Of a stretch of 64,000 nt of DNA, positions 9,501-18,693 are shown in pieces (position 1 is the stretch's first letter; each line of letters opens with the position of its first letter). Position numbers and translations under genes: made by a program. The stretch spans positions 496,001 to 560,000 of the forward strand of contig CP089454.1 in the NCBI GenBank assembly GCA_026636295.1, read 5' to 3'. This DNA comes from Medakamo hakoo. Taxonomy: Eukaryota > Chlorophyta > Trebouxiophyceae > Coccomyxaceae. Under the pieces are notes generated by a model. That model ran no database searches and was not told the DNA's origin. It was given only the letters and a program-made list of their open reading frames with translations.

Positions 9501-11206
9501 GCGCACAGGGCGCCCACCCTGGCGACGAGCGGGGTCAGGGCGGCCACGGCGTCCGGGGAGGGAGGTCCCGCGCTCGCAGCGGCGGTGAAAAGGTCGGCGG
9601 CGGCGGGCAGGGCCGCCGCCCAGCCCGGCCGGGCGCCCGGGCCGAGCGCAGAGACGAGCGTCGCGGCGAGCGCGGCCGCGGGCGGCGGGTGGTGCCGCGC
9701 AGCCCGGCCGCCGGCGGTCGCTGCAGCCGCCGCCGTCACCCCGCCCGCCGTGCCTAGGGCCGCGCGCAATGCCGCCGCGGCAGCAGCACGCACGCCATCC
9801 GAGTCGGAGGCGAGCAGCGGGGCCAGGGCGGCGGCGGCGGAGGGCAAGGCCGCGGCCGCGGCCGGCGGGTCGGCCGCGGCGAGGGCAGCGAGGCCGGCGT
9901 CGAGCGCGGCCGCCGCCGCCGCCAGCGCGTCCGCGTCCCGGCCTTCCCACGCTCCTGGGGCGACGATGAGGCCAGACACTAAGGCCGAGATGTCAGGCGG
10001 GGTCAAGCTCAGGGCTGCCGCGGCTTTGCGGGGAGGGGCCAGCGGGCCGCCGCCGGCCGGCCGCACCGCCTCGGCCAGGAGCGCGCGCAGCGCGTCGGCC
10101 GCGTGCCGGGCCAGCAGTGGGTTGCGCAGGCTGAACAGCGGCAGGATGAGCGGGAGCGCCACGTCTTTGACTGCTGCGGACGCCGGAACGAGCAAAGGCA
10201 GGCCGCCGCGCAACAGGCCGAGGAAGTGGAGCGCGTCCGCGGCCGCCCGGCCGACGGCTTCGTCCGCCGCGGCGCGCGCGGCGGCGCCCGTCGCGCGCGC
10301 CGCGGCCGCGGCCGCCGCCGCTGGCCCCGGCAGCACGCCACCCGCCGCCCGGACGACGGCGTCACTGGCCGCAGTGGCGAGTGGCGTCACGCCTCCCGCC
10401 CGTAAAGCCGCTAAGACCGCGACCGCCCCGCTCACGGCCGCGCGGCGGGCTTTCGGGTTGGGCGCGAGCGCCAGGCCGAGCAGGGTAGAAAACGGTCCCG
10501 CCAGCGCCGCCCACGCGGTCGGGGAGGTGGTGGACGCGGGGTCGGTGGCTGCGGCGGTGAGGAGAGTGGACAAGCAGCTGGCGACGTGGCGCAGGGCGGC
10601 AGGCTGGTGGGATGGTGGGATGTGTGGGGCGTGAGGAAAAAAAGGCCGGGGATGGGAGTGGGGTGGTGGCTGATGCGGGAGGAAAAAAAAGAACGCCGCT
10701 CACGTTTTCGGCCGCGCGCGCGGCGTCGACGGCCGCGCCCAGGACACGCGCGGTCTCGCCAAACCGCGACCGCAGGACGGGAGACGGCACCCGGACCAGG
10801 ACCAGGTCCAGGAGGTGGGCCATGGCGGTGAAGGCCTGTCGGATGAGCGGAGGGGGGAGAGCGCGTGAGGACGACGACGGCTAGGCCGCAGACGCATTGG
10901 GCCGCCGCATACGACGGCACAACAAAGAAGAAACGCCGCCAACGGCCTCTCACCACCCCCTCCCTTCCTCACCTGCGCATCGTCCATGGCACCAGGACCG
11001 TCCAGGGCCACCATGACGGCAGCAAACAACGCGGTGGGTGAGGGCGAGAGCCCACGCGCGGCGACCGCTTCGAGGACGGCGCCGAGCACGCCAACGAGCG
11101 CCCGCGACTCGGCGCCTGGTTTACCCGCGTGGCGACGCAGGATTTCGAGGTGGACGCCGGGCTGTGAGGGGGTGTCTCCACCGTCTAGCGGCGGCGGGCC
11201 CGTCAT
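6518..11206 (-). CDS. RRP12: Ribosomal RNA-processing protein 12 (RRP12-like)
   Basis: Four exons: 11206-10973, 10835-10704, 10603-9099 and 8837-6518, giving 1396 aa (human RRP12 about 1300). All junctions are GT-AG and keep frame. RRP12 is a HEAT-repeat protein that helps export and mature pre-ribosomal subunits. The N-terminal region (AFTAMAHLLDLVLVRVP) and the NUC173 region (DPRTWLLPAL, GARLAFW, LQIWQALP) match the family. Towards the C-terminus come KVRVIVERLARR, then MPAEDAKLLAHIRK and a basic/acidic nuclear tail with repeated GGRSVGGRS units. The protein ends with the typical YAYWPMDRSMLNRRPS motif. The start at 11206 is the first ATG of the open first exon, and an earlier non-coding exon cannot be excluded. 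A C-run lies just past the stop (6492-6505). Confidence 0.92.
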
Positions 11207-11425
11207 CGGAATTCGGAGACGGGTGTGTGGAGCACCGAAAAACAAAACTAGTTTTGGCGGGCGGGCGGCGGCAACGACCCCGTCTTGTCTCGACCTTGCC
11301 CGCCTTTTTTTTGCGGCGCCGGCCGTGGAGGTCACGACGCCTCGCCACCACTCACCCACTCCGTCCGGGGGCTCACCCTTGATCATACTGCAAGAAAAAA
11401 CTGGTGACAACACCTCTCTCCTCCT

Positions 11426-12107
11426 CTACTCACTGTCGCCCGAGCTGTCCCCTCCACCACCTTCGTCGCCTCCATCCTCCATCGCGGCCAACAGCCTGCT
11501 TGCAAACGCGGCCGCCGCCGCCCGGCGCTCCGCGTCCGGCAAGCCGCGAATGCGGTCCCGGGCGGCGGCGGCTTCGGCCAAGAGGGAGGCAAAGCCGTCG
11601 CCGTCGTCGTCTTGCTCGTCGGCGTCGCCGTTTTCGGGGAGGAGCGAGCGCGGCGCGGTGGCGGTGGCTGCTGGCGCCCCACGGCCGCCACCGGTCACGG
11701 CAGCCTTCCGCACCAGCCCCGGCCACATGTGGGCGGACAGGGCTTCACGCACACGGACGGAGCCTGACGCTTCAGGCGGGCCGGCGTCGTCGGCGTCGTC
11801 GGCGCCAGCGCCCAACAACGCCGCCGCTTCATCCGCTGCGCCCGCGGCCGCTTCCACCCACTCAAACGCGGATTCGGCCGCCCACTCTCCTGCCGGGCCG
11901 TGCCAGGCGGGGCGTGGGGCGTCAACAGGCAGCCGGTCGGCTTTGGTCGCGACGGCCAAGCGGACGGATACGGCGTCCAGGGCCGGGCCGGCGGCGGTGG
12001 CCCAGGCGCGGGCAGCCTGTGGGTGACGACGGAGTTGTTTTGGGCCGGTGGGTGAGGACGCGGGGCGCGCACACCGCCTCCGCAGCGCGCGACACACCCC
12101 TCCCTGC

Positions 12108-12188
<81 letters not shown>

Positions 12189-12571
12189 ACACACACACAC
12201 ACACACACCTCGAAGCTGGCCTCGTCGCCCGAGTCAAAGACGAGGACGACCGCTTCGGCCGTGGAGGCCAAAGCGGGTGGAGAGGAGGCGCTGGAACCGC
12301 CCTCGTCGGCTTCGTGCCCGCCGTCGGCGGCCAAACGAACGCTGGCCAGGTCCACGGTGACCGTGTAGTACTTGGTGTCGAGGCGCCAGGGCGTGCGTGC
12401 GGGCGGCGTGGGCGATGGTGCGGCAGCAGCAGGTTGGGACGCAGCGATGCCTTCGCTGCGCCCCGCCTGGACGAGGCGGTCGATGAGGGCCCGCTTCCCT
12501 ACGCCGGCCGCGCCGAGGACGGCAATGAGCGGGCGGGCCTGCGGCATGGGTGGGGGTGGGTCCGTCGTCAT
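11426..12571 (-). CDS. AAGAB: Alpha- and gamma-adaptin-binding protein p34 (AAGAB)
   Basis: Two exons, 12571-12209 and 12016-11426, encode 317 aa (human AAGAB is 315). The family has an N-terminal Rab-like G-domain fold and acts as an assembly chaperone for AP1 and AP2 clathrin adaptors. Visible features are a P-loop-like GAAGVGKRAL (Arg where a GTPase has Ser/Thr), the WRLDTKYYTV strand and EAVVLVFDS. The diagnostic C-terminal helix is also present (FASLLAEAAAARDRI ... RRAAAAAFASRLL), followed by an acidic tail ending SSGDSE. Met12571 is chosen as the first ATG before LIAVLG; a second is at 12547. The 192-nt intron begins inside a GT repeat and holds a long GA tract. It is divergent from the ARID-ELM2 gene. 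Confidence 0.88.
12111..12208. repeat. Compound microsatellite (TC)n-(CA)n in p34 intron
   Basis: About 75 nt of uninterrupted TC dinucleotide, a few T-rich bases, then about 10 CA units up to 12208. On the transcribed (minus) strand this reads as a GT repeat starting exactly at the 5' splice site, then a long GA tract. Length is likely to vary between strains. Confidence 0.97.
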
Positions 12572-12914
12572 TTGCAACAGTGCGAGGCGTGTTTTCTGTC
12601 CCCCCCTCTCCCTTATCGGCGGTCTGCTGCCTTTCGCCCACCGCCCCCCCTCCCACACAGACCTGCGTTCCCCCGCACGTCGCACGCGGACGCCTGCGCC
12701 GGCCTGGGCACGCCTCCTCGGCCTCGTCCTTCTCTCTCAATTGTCAGGCCGTGTACCTGGCCACCCACCCTCAGGCGGCGGGAGCGTTTCTTGTCGGCTC
12801 TGCAGCGACTGCCGGCGCCAAAAAGCAGGCCATCGGGCCTTCGAAAAAAAAAAACAACTCCGCCGCGGCCGCCCTTCCCCCAGCAAAGCAACAACCGGGC
12901 CGCCCTGAGGAAAT
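12572..12914. promoter_or_regulatory. Divergent promoter region, p34 / ARID-ELM2 genes
   Basis: 343 nt between the start codons of two divergent genes. The sequence is C-rich near 12600-12660 and has an A-run at 12844-12853. No TATA box or known motif stands out. Promoter function is inferred from gene orientation only. Confidence 0.4.
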
Positions 12915-15904
12915 ATGCCCAGCCCTCGCGCCTTTGCCAAGGACTTTGCGGAGTGGGCGACCTCTGCTGGTGAGTGATAGGAGGGCGTTTGGTGGCCGCC
13001 CAGCCGCGGGGGCCGCCGGTGAAGGCACGGCGCTGTCGCAGCGTGGTCGGCCGGCCCCGGCCAACCAGGGCTGGCGCCCTGCCCGCCTTTCGGCGCCCGC
13101 CGTGACCGCCCGCGGGCGTGACGCCTCCCGTTTCCGGGCCAGGCACGCTGAGTAAGGCTTCGCCCGTCCGCCGGAGCCGGCCAGGTCCGCCCTGGCGCCC
13201 TCCTTCGCCTCGCGCGGAGTTGCGCTCGCACCGGGCCGCCGGCCCTCCGGCCGCTCGCTTCGCTGCGCCGCCCGCCGCCTGCCCGCCTTTCCGCTCGTGC
13301 CGCGCGCCGCAGGGGCGTCCATCCGCCGCGGCCGCCAGTTCGTCGGGGAAACATGCACAGTGGCCGTAGCCCTGGGTGGTCTGGGTGCGACCTGGCCGCC
13401 GGCTGGGCCGGCCTCGCGCGGTCGGGAGGGGCGCATCGCGCGCCCCCCCCTCCTCACGGCCGGCCGGCCGCCAACAGCACCTTCTTCCCTCCCTTTTCCT
13501 TCCACACTGCTGCCCGGCAAGCACCGCGCGCGCACACGCCCCCCTCACGAACACACTCCCACACTCCCCCTTCACCCACCACCCGCCGCCAGGCGCCTCC
13601 CCCTCCCTCACCGCCCAAGCCGGCCCGTCCACCATCGACCTGGCCGCCCTCCACGCCGCCGTCCACGCGGCCGGCGGTCCCGCGGCGCTGCCCACCCCAG
13701 CCGCCTGGGACGCCTTGCCCGTCTCAGCTGACGCGCCCGTCCCGCCGGGCACTTACCACCGCCTGTACGACGCCCACCTGGCCGCCTTTGACGCGGCGCG
13801 CGCCGGTGGAGGGGCCGACGACGCCCCCCCTCGCCGCGCCCGCAAGCAGGCCCGCCTGGACACGGCCACACCCGCTGCCCTCCCGCCGGCCGGTGCCACG
13901 CCCACTCCAGGTCTGGGCGTCGCCGGCGGCGGCGGCACCGCGGGCACGACGCCGGCCGTGTCAGCGGGCGGCGGCGGCGGCGGCGGGTCGAACGGCGGCG
14001 ACGATGTCGACATGCAGGACGGCGGCGGCGGCGGCGGCGGCGGCCACGACGACCAGGACGGCGAGGACCGGGCCATCATGACGGGCATGCTCGCGTACGT
14101 GCGCCGCCTGGGCTTGCGGGGCGCGCTCCCCTCCGCCCGGCCCGGCCTCCTCGTGTCCCTGCCCCCCAACACGGCCGCGGGCGCCGCCGCGAAGGAGGCC
14201 GCCAAGTACGCGCGCCGCGCGCGCGTGGCCCTCCGCTGCGCCAACCTGGGCGAACGCCCGCGCAACGTGGCGGGCCAGGGCGCCCGCTGGCGGGCGGCAC
14301 TGGCCGCCGAAGAAGCGTTCTTGGGCAGCGGCCTGGGCGGCCGGCTCGGCGGCGGCGGCGACGACCGGGGCGACCGCGAGGACGGCGGCGCGCGGCGCTC
14401 GGGCCGCCAGCGCGCCGCGCCCACGTTCTTCGCCCAGACGGCCTGGGACAAGGACCGCAACCGGGACGGGTCGGATTCCGAGTCGTCCTCCATGGTCTGG
14501 TCCGTGGGCGGGCCCGGCGGCGCGCGCGCCGACTCGCCCTCGCGCGTCGCGCGCGCCGCGCGCCGCGCCGCCACGCGGGTCGGCCCCGCCTTCCAGTGCG
14601 ACCTGCCGGACGTGCGCCCCAAACCCTCCGCCAAAAAGGACGCGCCCCTGCCAGACGGCACGACGGCCGCCATGGACGCGGCCGAAAAGGCGTGGCTGGC
14701 CCGCCGCGTCCTGGTCCCCGGCGGGATGGGCGTGCCGCCGGGCGTGGTCGCGCCCTTGCTCGGCCCCGCCCCCCCGCCCACCGCGCCCGACGCGGTGGGC
14801 GACGCCCTCGCCGCGGCCGACCGCCCGCAGGCCGAGTGGACGTACGCGACCGCGACGGGCGCGGACGCGGTCGCCGCCGTCACGGGCGCCGGGCTGAAAG
14901 CTGGCGCGGGCGACGACGGCGCGTCCAAGGCCGGCACGCCCGGCCCGGACGGCAAGGGCGGCGGCGGCGGCGGCGGCGGCGTCGCCGGCGCGGCTGGCGC
15001 GCCCGCCGTGGCGGCCGGTCCGCCGTCCTCCCTGGCGCCACCCACCCTGCCCATTCCATCCGACGCCGTCGCCGCCGGCCTGGGCCTCGGCACGATGGGC
15101 CCGCCCGCGGCGTCCGGCTGGTCGGCCGCGGACGCGGCCGCCTTTGCGTCCGCCCTGGCCGCCGTCGGCCGCCAGGTCCTTGTGTGGGGCCTGCCCCTGC
15201 CGGAAGACATGCGGTCCAGCCTGGCCTCCGCCGGCGCGGGCGTGGGCGGTGGCGCGGGCGGCTGCGGCGCGGGCGCCGTCCCGGGCGGCGTCGGCATGCC
15301 GGGCGGGCCCGACCGCCCGCGCACGCCCTGGGAGTGCGCCGACTTTTACTACAACGTGTGGAAGGCGCGGTCCACGCCCTCGGCCCGGCTGTGGTACTTG
15401 AAGGGCGAGCTGTCGTTCGCGGACGCGGCGCACGCCGCGGCGGGCGGCGTCGGCCCGGGCATGGTGCTGCCGCCCTGGCTGGCCGCCGCGGTCGCGGCCG
15501 CGGCCGGCCCGCCCGGCGCGGCCAAGGTGCCCGGGTCCGGCGGCCTCAGCTTTGCGAGCCTGACCGCCGGGCGCGGGACGGGCGACGCGTACGGCGGCGG
15601 CGGTGGCGGTGGCGGCGGCGGGTCCGCGCCCATGACGGCCGCGCCCAGCGGGGTCGGCGGGGATGGGCGGACAGCCGCCGCGACCGCGCGGTCGGAAGTC
15701 GCGATGGAAGCGCAGCGCAAGCGGCGCATGCGCGAGATGGCGGCCTGGGCGCGCGAGTGCGGCCGGGCCGCGCCGACCGTGCGCTTCGACCTGTACGGCA
15801 CCCGCCTGCGCCGGTTCCGGCGGGCGGCGCGCGCGATCGCGACCGCCAACGTGGCGGCGGTGACGGGGCAGCGCGGGGCGAGCCTGGAGGTCGAGAGTGC
15901 TTGA
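12915..15904 (+). CDS. ARID-ELM2-SANT domain chromatin protein
   Basis: Two exons, 12915-12969 and 13593-15904, joined in phase 1 (GTGAGT donor, CCAG acceptor), 788 aa. The first exon gives MPSPRAFAKDFAEW, which looks like the first helix of an ARID. Exon 2 continues with an ARID-like segment (PSTIDLAALHAAVHAAGG ... PPGTYHRLYDAHLAAF). An ELM2-like motif (RVGPAFQCDLPDV) lies near residue 345. A SANT/Myb-like domain at about 525-620 (WSAADAAAFASALAAVG, then TPWECADFYYNVWKAR) matches the one that follows ELM2 in MIER-like and plant ELM2 proteins. Large Gly/Ala/Asp linkers separate the domains, and a basic C-terminus ends the protein. ELM2-SANT modules recruit histone deacetylases and ARID binds DNA, so a co-repressor subunit is inferred. 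The 623-nt intron is the longest in the window. Confidence 0.72.
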
Positions 15905-16402
15905 TGGGGGTGGGGTCTGGGACGGGACCACGCGTGTGAAAAAAAAGGGGTGGGGTGCCTTTTTTCATTCTTTTACACACACCACACACACACACACACA
16001 CACCACACTCAACGTGTACACAGAGTAGAAGACGACTGAGGAAAACACGGGGCGCGAGAAGGGGGAGGGACAGCGAGAGAGCGCTCTCAGTCTTCCCCCT
16101 CCCCACCGCACGACCCGTGCGCTGCGCGCCTTTCCTCTCTCTCAACGCCGCCTAGAGGCTCAGAGAGAGCAACAGACCCACAGCTGCCTAAGCAACGACA
16201 CACTGAACAGGCGTGCCCGCACGAAAAAAACAGCCCGCCTATCGGGCTGCAGGAAGAATGCGTCCAAAAAAACACACACGCCAAAAAAAGGAGTTTTGCC
16301 GTGGAAAGGACAAAAACAAAAACGCACACCCGCCTCGCTAGCAGGCCGGGGCGGCGCACAAAACAGCGTGAGGGGGGAAACAACTAAAGCGCTTGCTCTC
16401 AA
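15905..16402. other. Convergent 3' region with CA repeat
   Basis: 498 nt between two convergent stop codons. It contains a CA-rich microsatellite at about 15976-16008, GA/CT-rich stretches and several A-runs. No coding or structured RNA signal was recognised. It most likely holds the 3' UTRs of both flanking genes. Confidence 0.5.
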
Positions 16403-17569
16403 TCACGTGGGGCAGTGCAGCAGGGCGGCCGACCGGGCGGACCGGGCCGCCGCCTTGGGCGGCGGCGGCCCGTCCCCGCCGGGTGGTGCTGTCGGCGGTG
16501 GCGCCCACTCTGCGAGCGGCGTGCGCGCCTGCGCGGTCGCAGCCGCGGCCGCCGCGGCCGCGGCCGCGGTGAGCACACCAGAACTCCCCAAGCTCCCGCC
16601 ACTCGACAGCCGTCCCGCCGACCCGGGCCGCGACCGCGGCGGCGACGAGCCGGCGGACGCGGGCGAGGACGACGACGCCCCGCTCCCGCCGCTGGCGCTC
16701 CGCCCGCCGGCCGCCAGGCTCGCGGCCTGGGCCAGCAGGGACGCCGTGGCGGTCGGGGAGGGGCCGCCCAGGCTCCCCGACGCCGTCCGCGGCGGCGTGC
16801 GCACCAGCACGCCCGCCGACCCGCGGCGGGGCCGGCGGCCCAGCCCGCCGCCGCCGCCGCCGCTCACCCGCAGCGCAAACCGCTTTTTGATGGTCACCAC
16901 CTGGTGGCAAAACACCTCGACCGCGGACGCGGTGAGGTGCTGCTGCTGTTGGTGCAGGGGCGGGATGGCGTGGTGGTGGTGGTGGTGGTGGCGCGGCGGC
17001 CCGGGCCCCGTCACCACGGACGCGACCCAGGCCAGCCAGCCGAGCACGAGCGCAGCCGGCAGCACCGCGAGCGCCAGGGCCGCCTTGCCGGCCGTCTTGG
17101 CCGCCGCCGCGGCGCGGGACGCGCTGCTGGCCGCCCGCCCTGACGCGGCGCGGGCCACGTCGGCTGCCGCCGGCAACACGATGCGGGCGGCGGCCGTGGA
17201 GGCGGCGGACGCGGCGGCGGCGGCCAGGTAAAGCGGGGACGGCGGCGGGCTGTGCGTGAGCATGCGGAGTGGGAGGGCGTTGGCGCGAGTGAGGTGAGTG
17301 TGTCGAGGGCGCCGCCGTTTTGTTTGGCGGCCCAACACCGCACCAGCGAGTGATCTGGGTGAAGGATGCGTGCTCCCGCCCATCGGGCACGGCAGCGAGT
17401 GGGGAAAGGGGCGGGAGCGGCGAGGCCCGACGAATTTTTCGGCGGCGAGGTGCGAATGCGGACTCGACGGCCCGGGCGTTTTTTTTTTCGCGCGCGCGGG
17501 GGCGCCCGCGCCCCCTGATTCCTCATCCAACCCCTCAAACCGGGCGCACCTTGATGTGGAGGGCGCCAT
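16403..17569 (-). CDS. Small single-pass membrane protein, unknown function
   Basis: Proposed exons 17569-17550 and 17249-16403 (288 aa), joined in phase 2 with a GTGCGC donor and CACAG acceptor. The alternative is a single exon starting at the ATG at 17263, and I cannot decide without transcripts. One strong membrane segment (ALALAVLPAALVLGWLAWVA) lies near residue 75, after an Ala/Ser/Arg-rich N-terminus. The C-terminal part is mostly low complexity: a His run, a Gln run, then Ser/Gly/Pro-rich sequence with a short ordered patch (VEVFCHQVVTIKKRFALRV). I do not recognise the family. The open frame is long, but in DNA this GC-rich that is weak evidence by itself. The membrane helix and the consistent intron are what support a real gene. 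Confidence 0.45.
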   Translation of the reverse strand: MAPSTSRCARFEGLDEESGGAGAPARAKKKTPGPSSPHSHLAAEKFVGPRRSRPFPHSLPCPMGGSTHPSPRSLAGAVLGRQTKRRRPRHTHLTRANALPLRMLTHSPPPSPLYLAAAAASAASTAAARIVLPAAADVARAASGRAASSASRAAAAAKTAGKAALALAVLPAALVLGWLAWVASVVTGPGPPRHHHHHHHAIPPLHQQQQHLTASAVEVFCHQVVTIKKRFALRVSGGGGGGLGRRPRRGSAGVLVRTPPRTASGSLGGPSPTATASLLAQAASLAAGGRSASGGSGASSSSPASAGSSPPRSRPGSAGRLSSGGSLGSSGVLTAAAAAAAAAATAQARTPLAEWAPPPTAPPGGDGPPPPKAAARSARSAALLHCPT

Positions 17570-17703
17570 GGCGCGGGAGCGTGCGAAGCCTGTGCGTGTC
17601 AAGAGCCGTCGGGGCCCGCGCACTCCACTCGTGCGCCCCCGCAAGAACAACTCAAGTCTGTGGCGCAAGCATCACGAAAAAATCGGGTCCCCATCTGCTC
17701 TGC

Positions 17704-18612
17704 CTACAGTGCCGCCCCGCCGCCACCATCCCCACTGCCCACAAACACCTGCGGCATCCACACCCGCCGCCACTCCCTCCCCAAATTCGGCCCGGACCCG
17801 TGCGGCAGGCTGCACGCCATGATGACCGCATCCCCGGGAGCCGCGACGATGGCGTAGGTCTTGCGCGGCCGCGCGGTGGCCGTGGTGGTGGAGGGGGTGG
17901 TGGTGGTGGTGGCGGGGCCGCCGTCGCCGCGCTCGTCCGCCTCCCCACTCTCGCCAACCAACCCAGCCCCGACCGCGGCCTCCCAGCTCACTTCCAACGT
18001 CCCGTTGGCGGGCCCGACCGCGTCCAGCGGCACCCAGACGGACGCGTAAAAAAGAAGGGGGCGGCCGCCGCTGGAGGAGGCGGTGGTCGTGGTTGCTGTT
18101 GTGCGTCCGCCCCCCGCCCCTCCCGGCTGCCCGCCCACGAGGTACTGCCCGTCTGTGTGCCAGGCGAACCCCGACGCCGGGCAGGCGGGCGGCTTGACGA
18201 TGAACTGCTCGTTGAGCAGGCGGATGGCGTGCGCCCGGGCGGCCGGGTGTGCGCCCCCACCCCGACCCCCACCCACCCGCCGCGCTCCGTCCCCGGCCAG
18301 GACCGCCCGCCCCAACCGCGCCAGCGCCTCCGCCAGCCTGGCATCGCTCCGGGCGCACGCGATGGCGCCGTCACTGCCGGCACCACCCGTCTCCAGGATG
18401 CAGCCCCGGTGCGACGCCGCCCAGCCCGGGCCCAAGTCTGCGCCGCCCGCGGCCGCTTCGTCTGCCGCGCGGGCACGGGCGGTTAGCGCGTCCGCCGACG
18501 CTGTCAGGGCGCGCACATGAGGCGTAAAATAGTCGCGGACGACGGCCAGGCCGCAGGTCCGGAAGGTGGCGGCCGCGGACGCCAAGCCGTCGGCGGACTC
18601 TGAAGGAGGCAT
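17704..18612 (-). CDS. PhyH-family Fe(II)/2-oxoglutarate dioxygenase
   Basis: 302 aa, single exon, ATG at 18612. The phytanoyl-CoA dioxygenase (PhyH) fold is indicated by the iron-binding facial triad: His152 and Asp154 in FAWHTDGQYLVG, and distal His271 in SLPHGSG. Arg residues follow (WRRVWMPQ) that would hold 2-oxoglutarate. The strand LLFYASVWVPLDAV and the turn GTLEVSW are also typical of PhyH proteins. A Thr/Ser-rich insert lies at about residues 170-182 and another at 233-250. The substrate is unknown, since PhyH proteins hydroxylate many lipids and small molecules. There is no clear targeting signal. The gene is divergent from USP39, with only 81 nt between the two start codons. Confidence 0.85.
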   Translation of the reverse strand: MPPSESADGLASAAATFRTCGLAVVRDYFTPHVRALTASADALTARARAADEAAAGGADLGPGWAASHRGCILETGGAGSDGAIACARSDARLAEALARLGRAVLAGDGARRVGGGRGGGAHPAARAHAIRLLNEQFIVKPPACPASGFAWHTDGQYLVGGQPGGAGGGRTTATTTTASSSGGRPLLFYASVWVPLDAVGPANGTLEVSWEAAVGAGLVGESGEADERGDGGPATTTTTPSTTTATARPRKTYAIVAAPGDAVIMACSLPHGSGPNLGREWRRVWMPQVFVGSGDGGGGAAL

Positions 18613-18693
18613 GCGTTGTTTCGCACGAGTGCGCACAGGGGCGGTCGCATCAAAACGGCGATAGAAAACAGAAAAAAAGGACACATCCGAACA
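18613..18693. promoter_or_regulatory. 81-nt bidirectional promoter, PhyH / USP39
   Basis: The start codons of two divergent genes are separated by 81 nt, so both 5' UTRs and core promoters must lie here or overlap coding sequence. The plus side has an A-rich patch (18665-18678) just before the USP39 start. Function is inferred from orientation. Confidence 0.5.
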
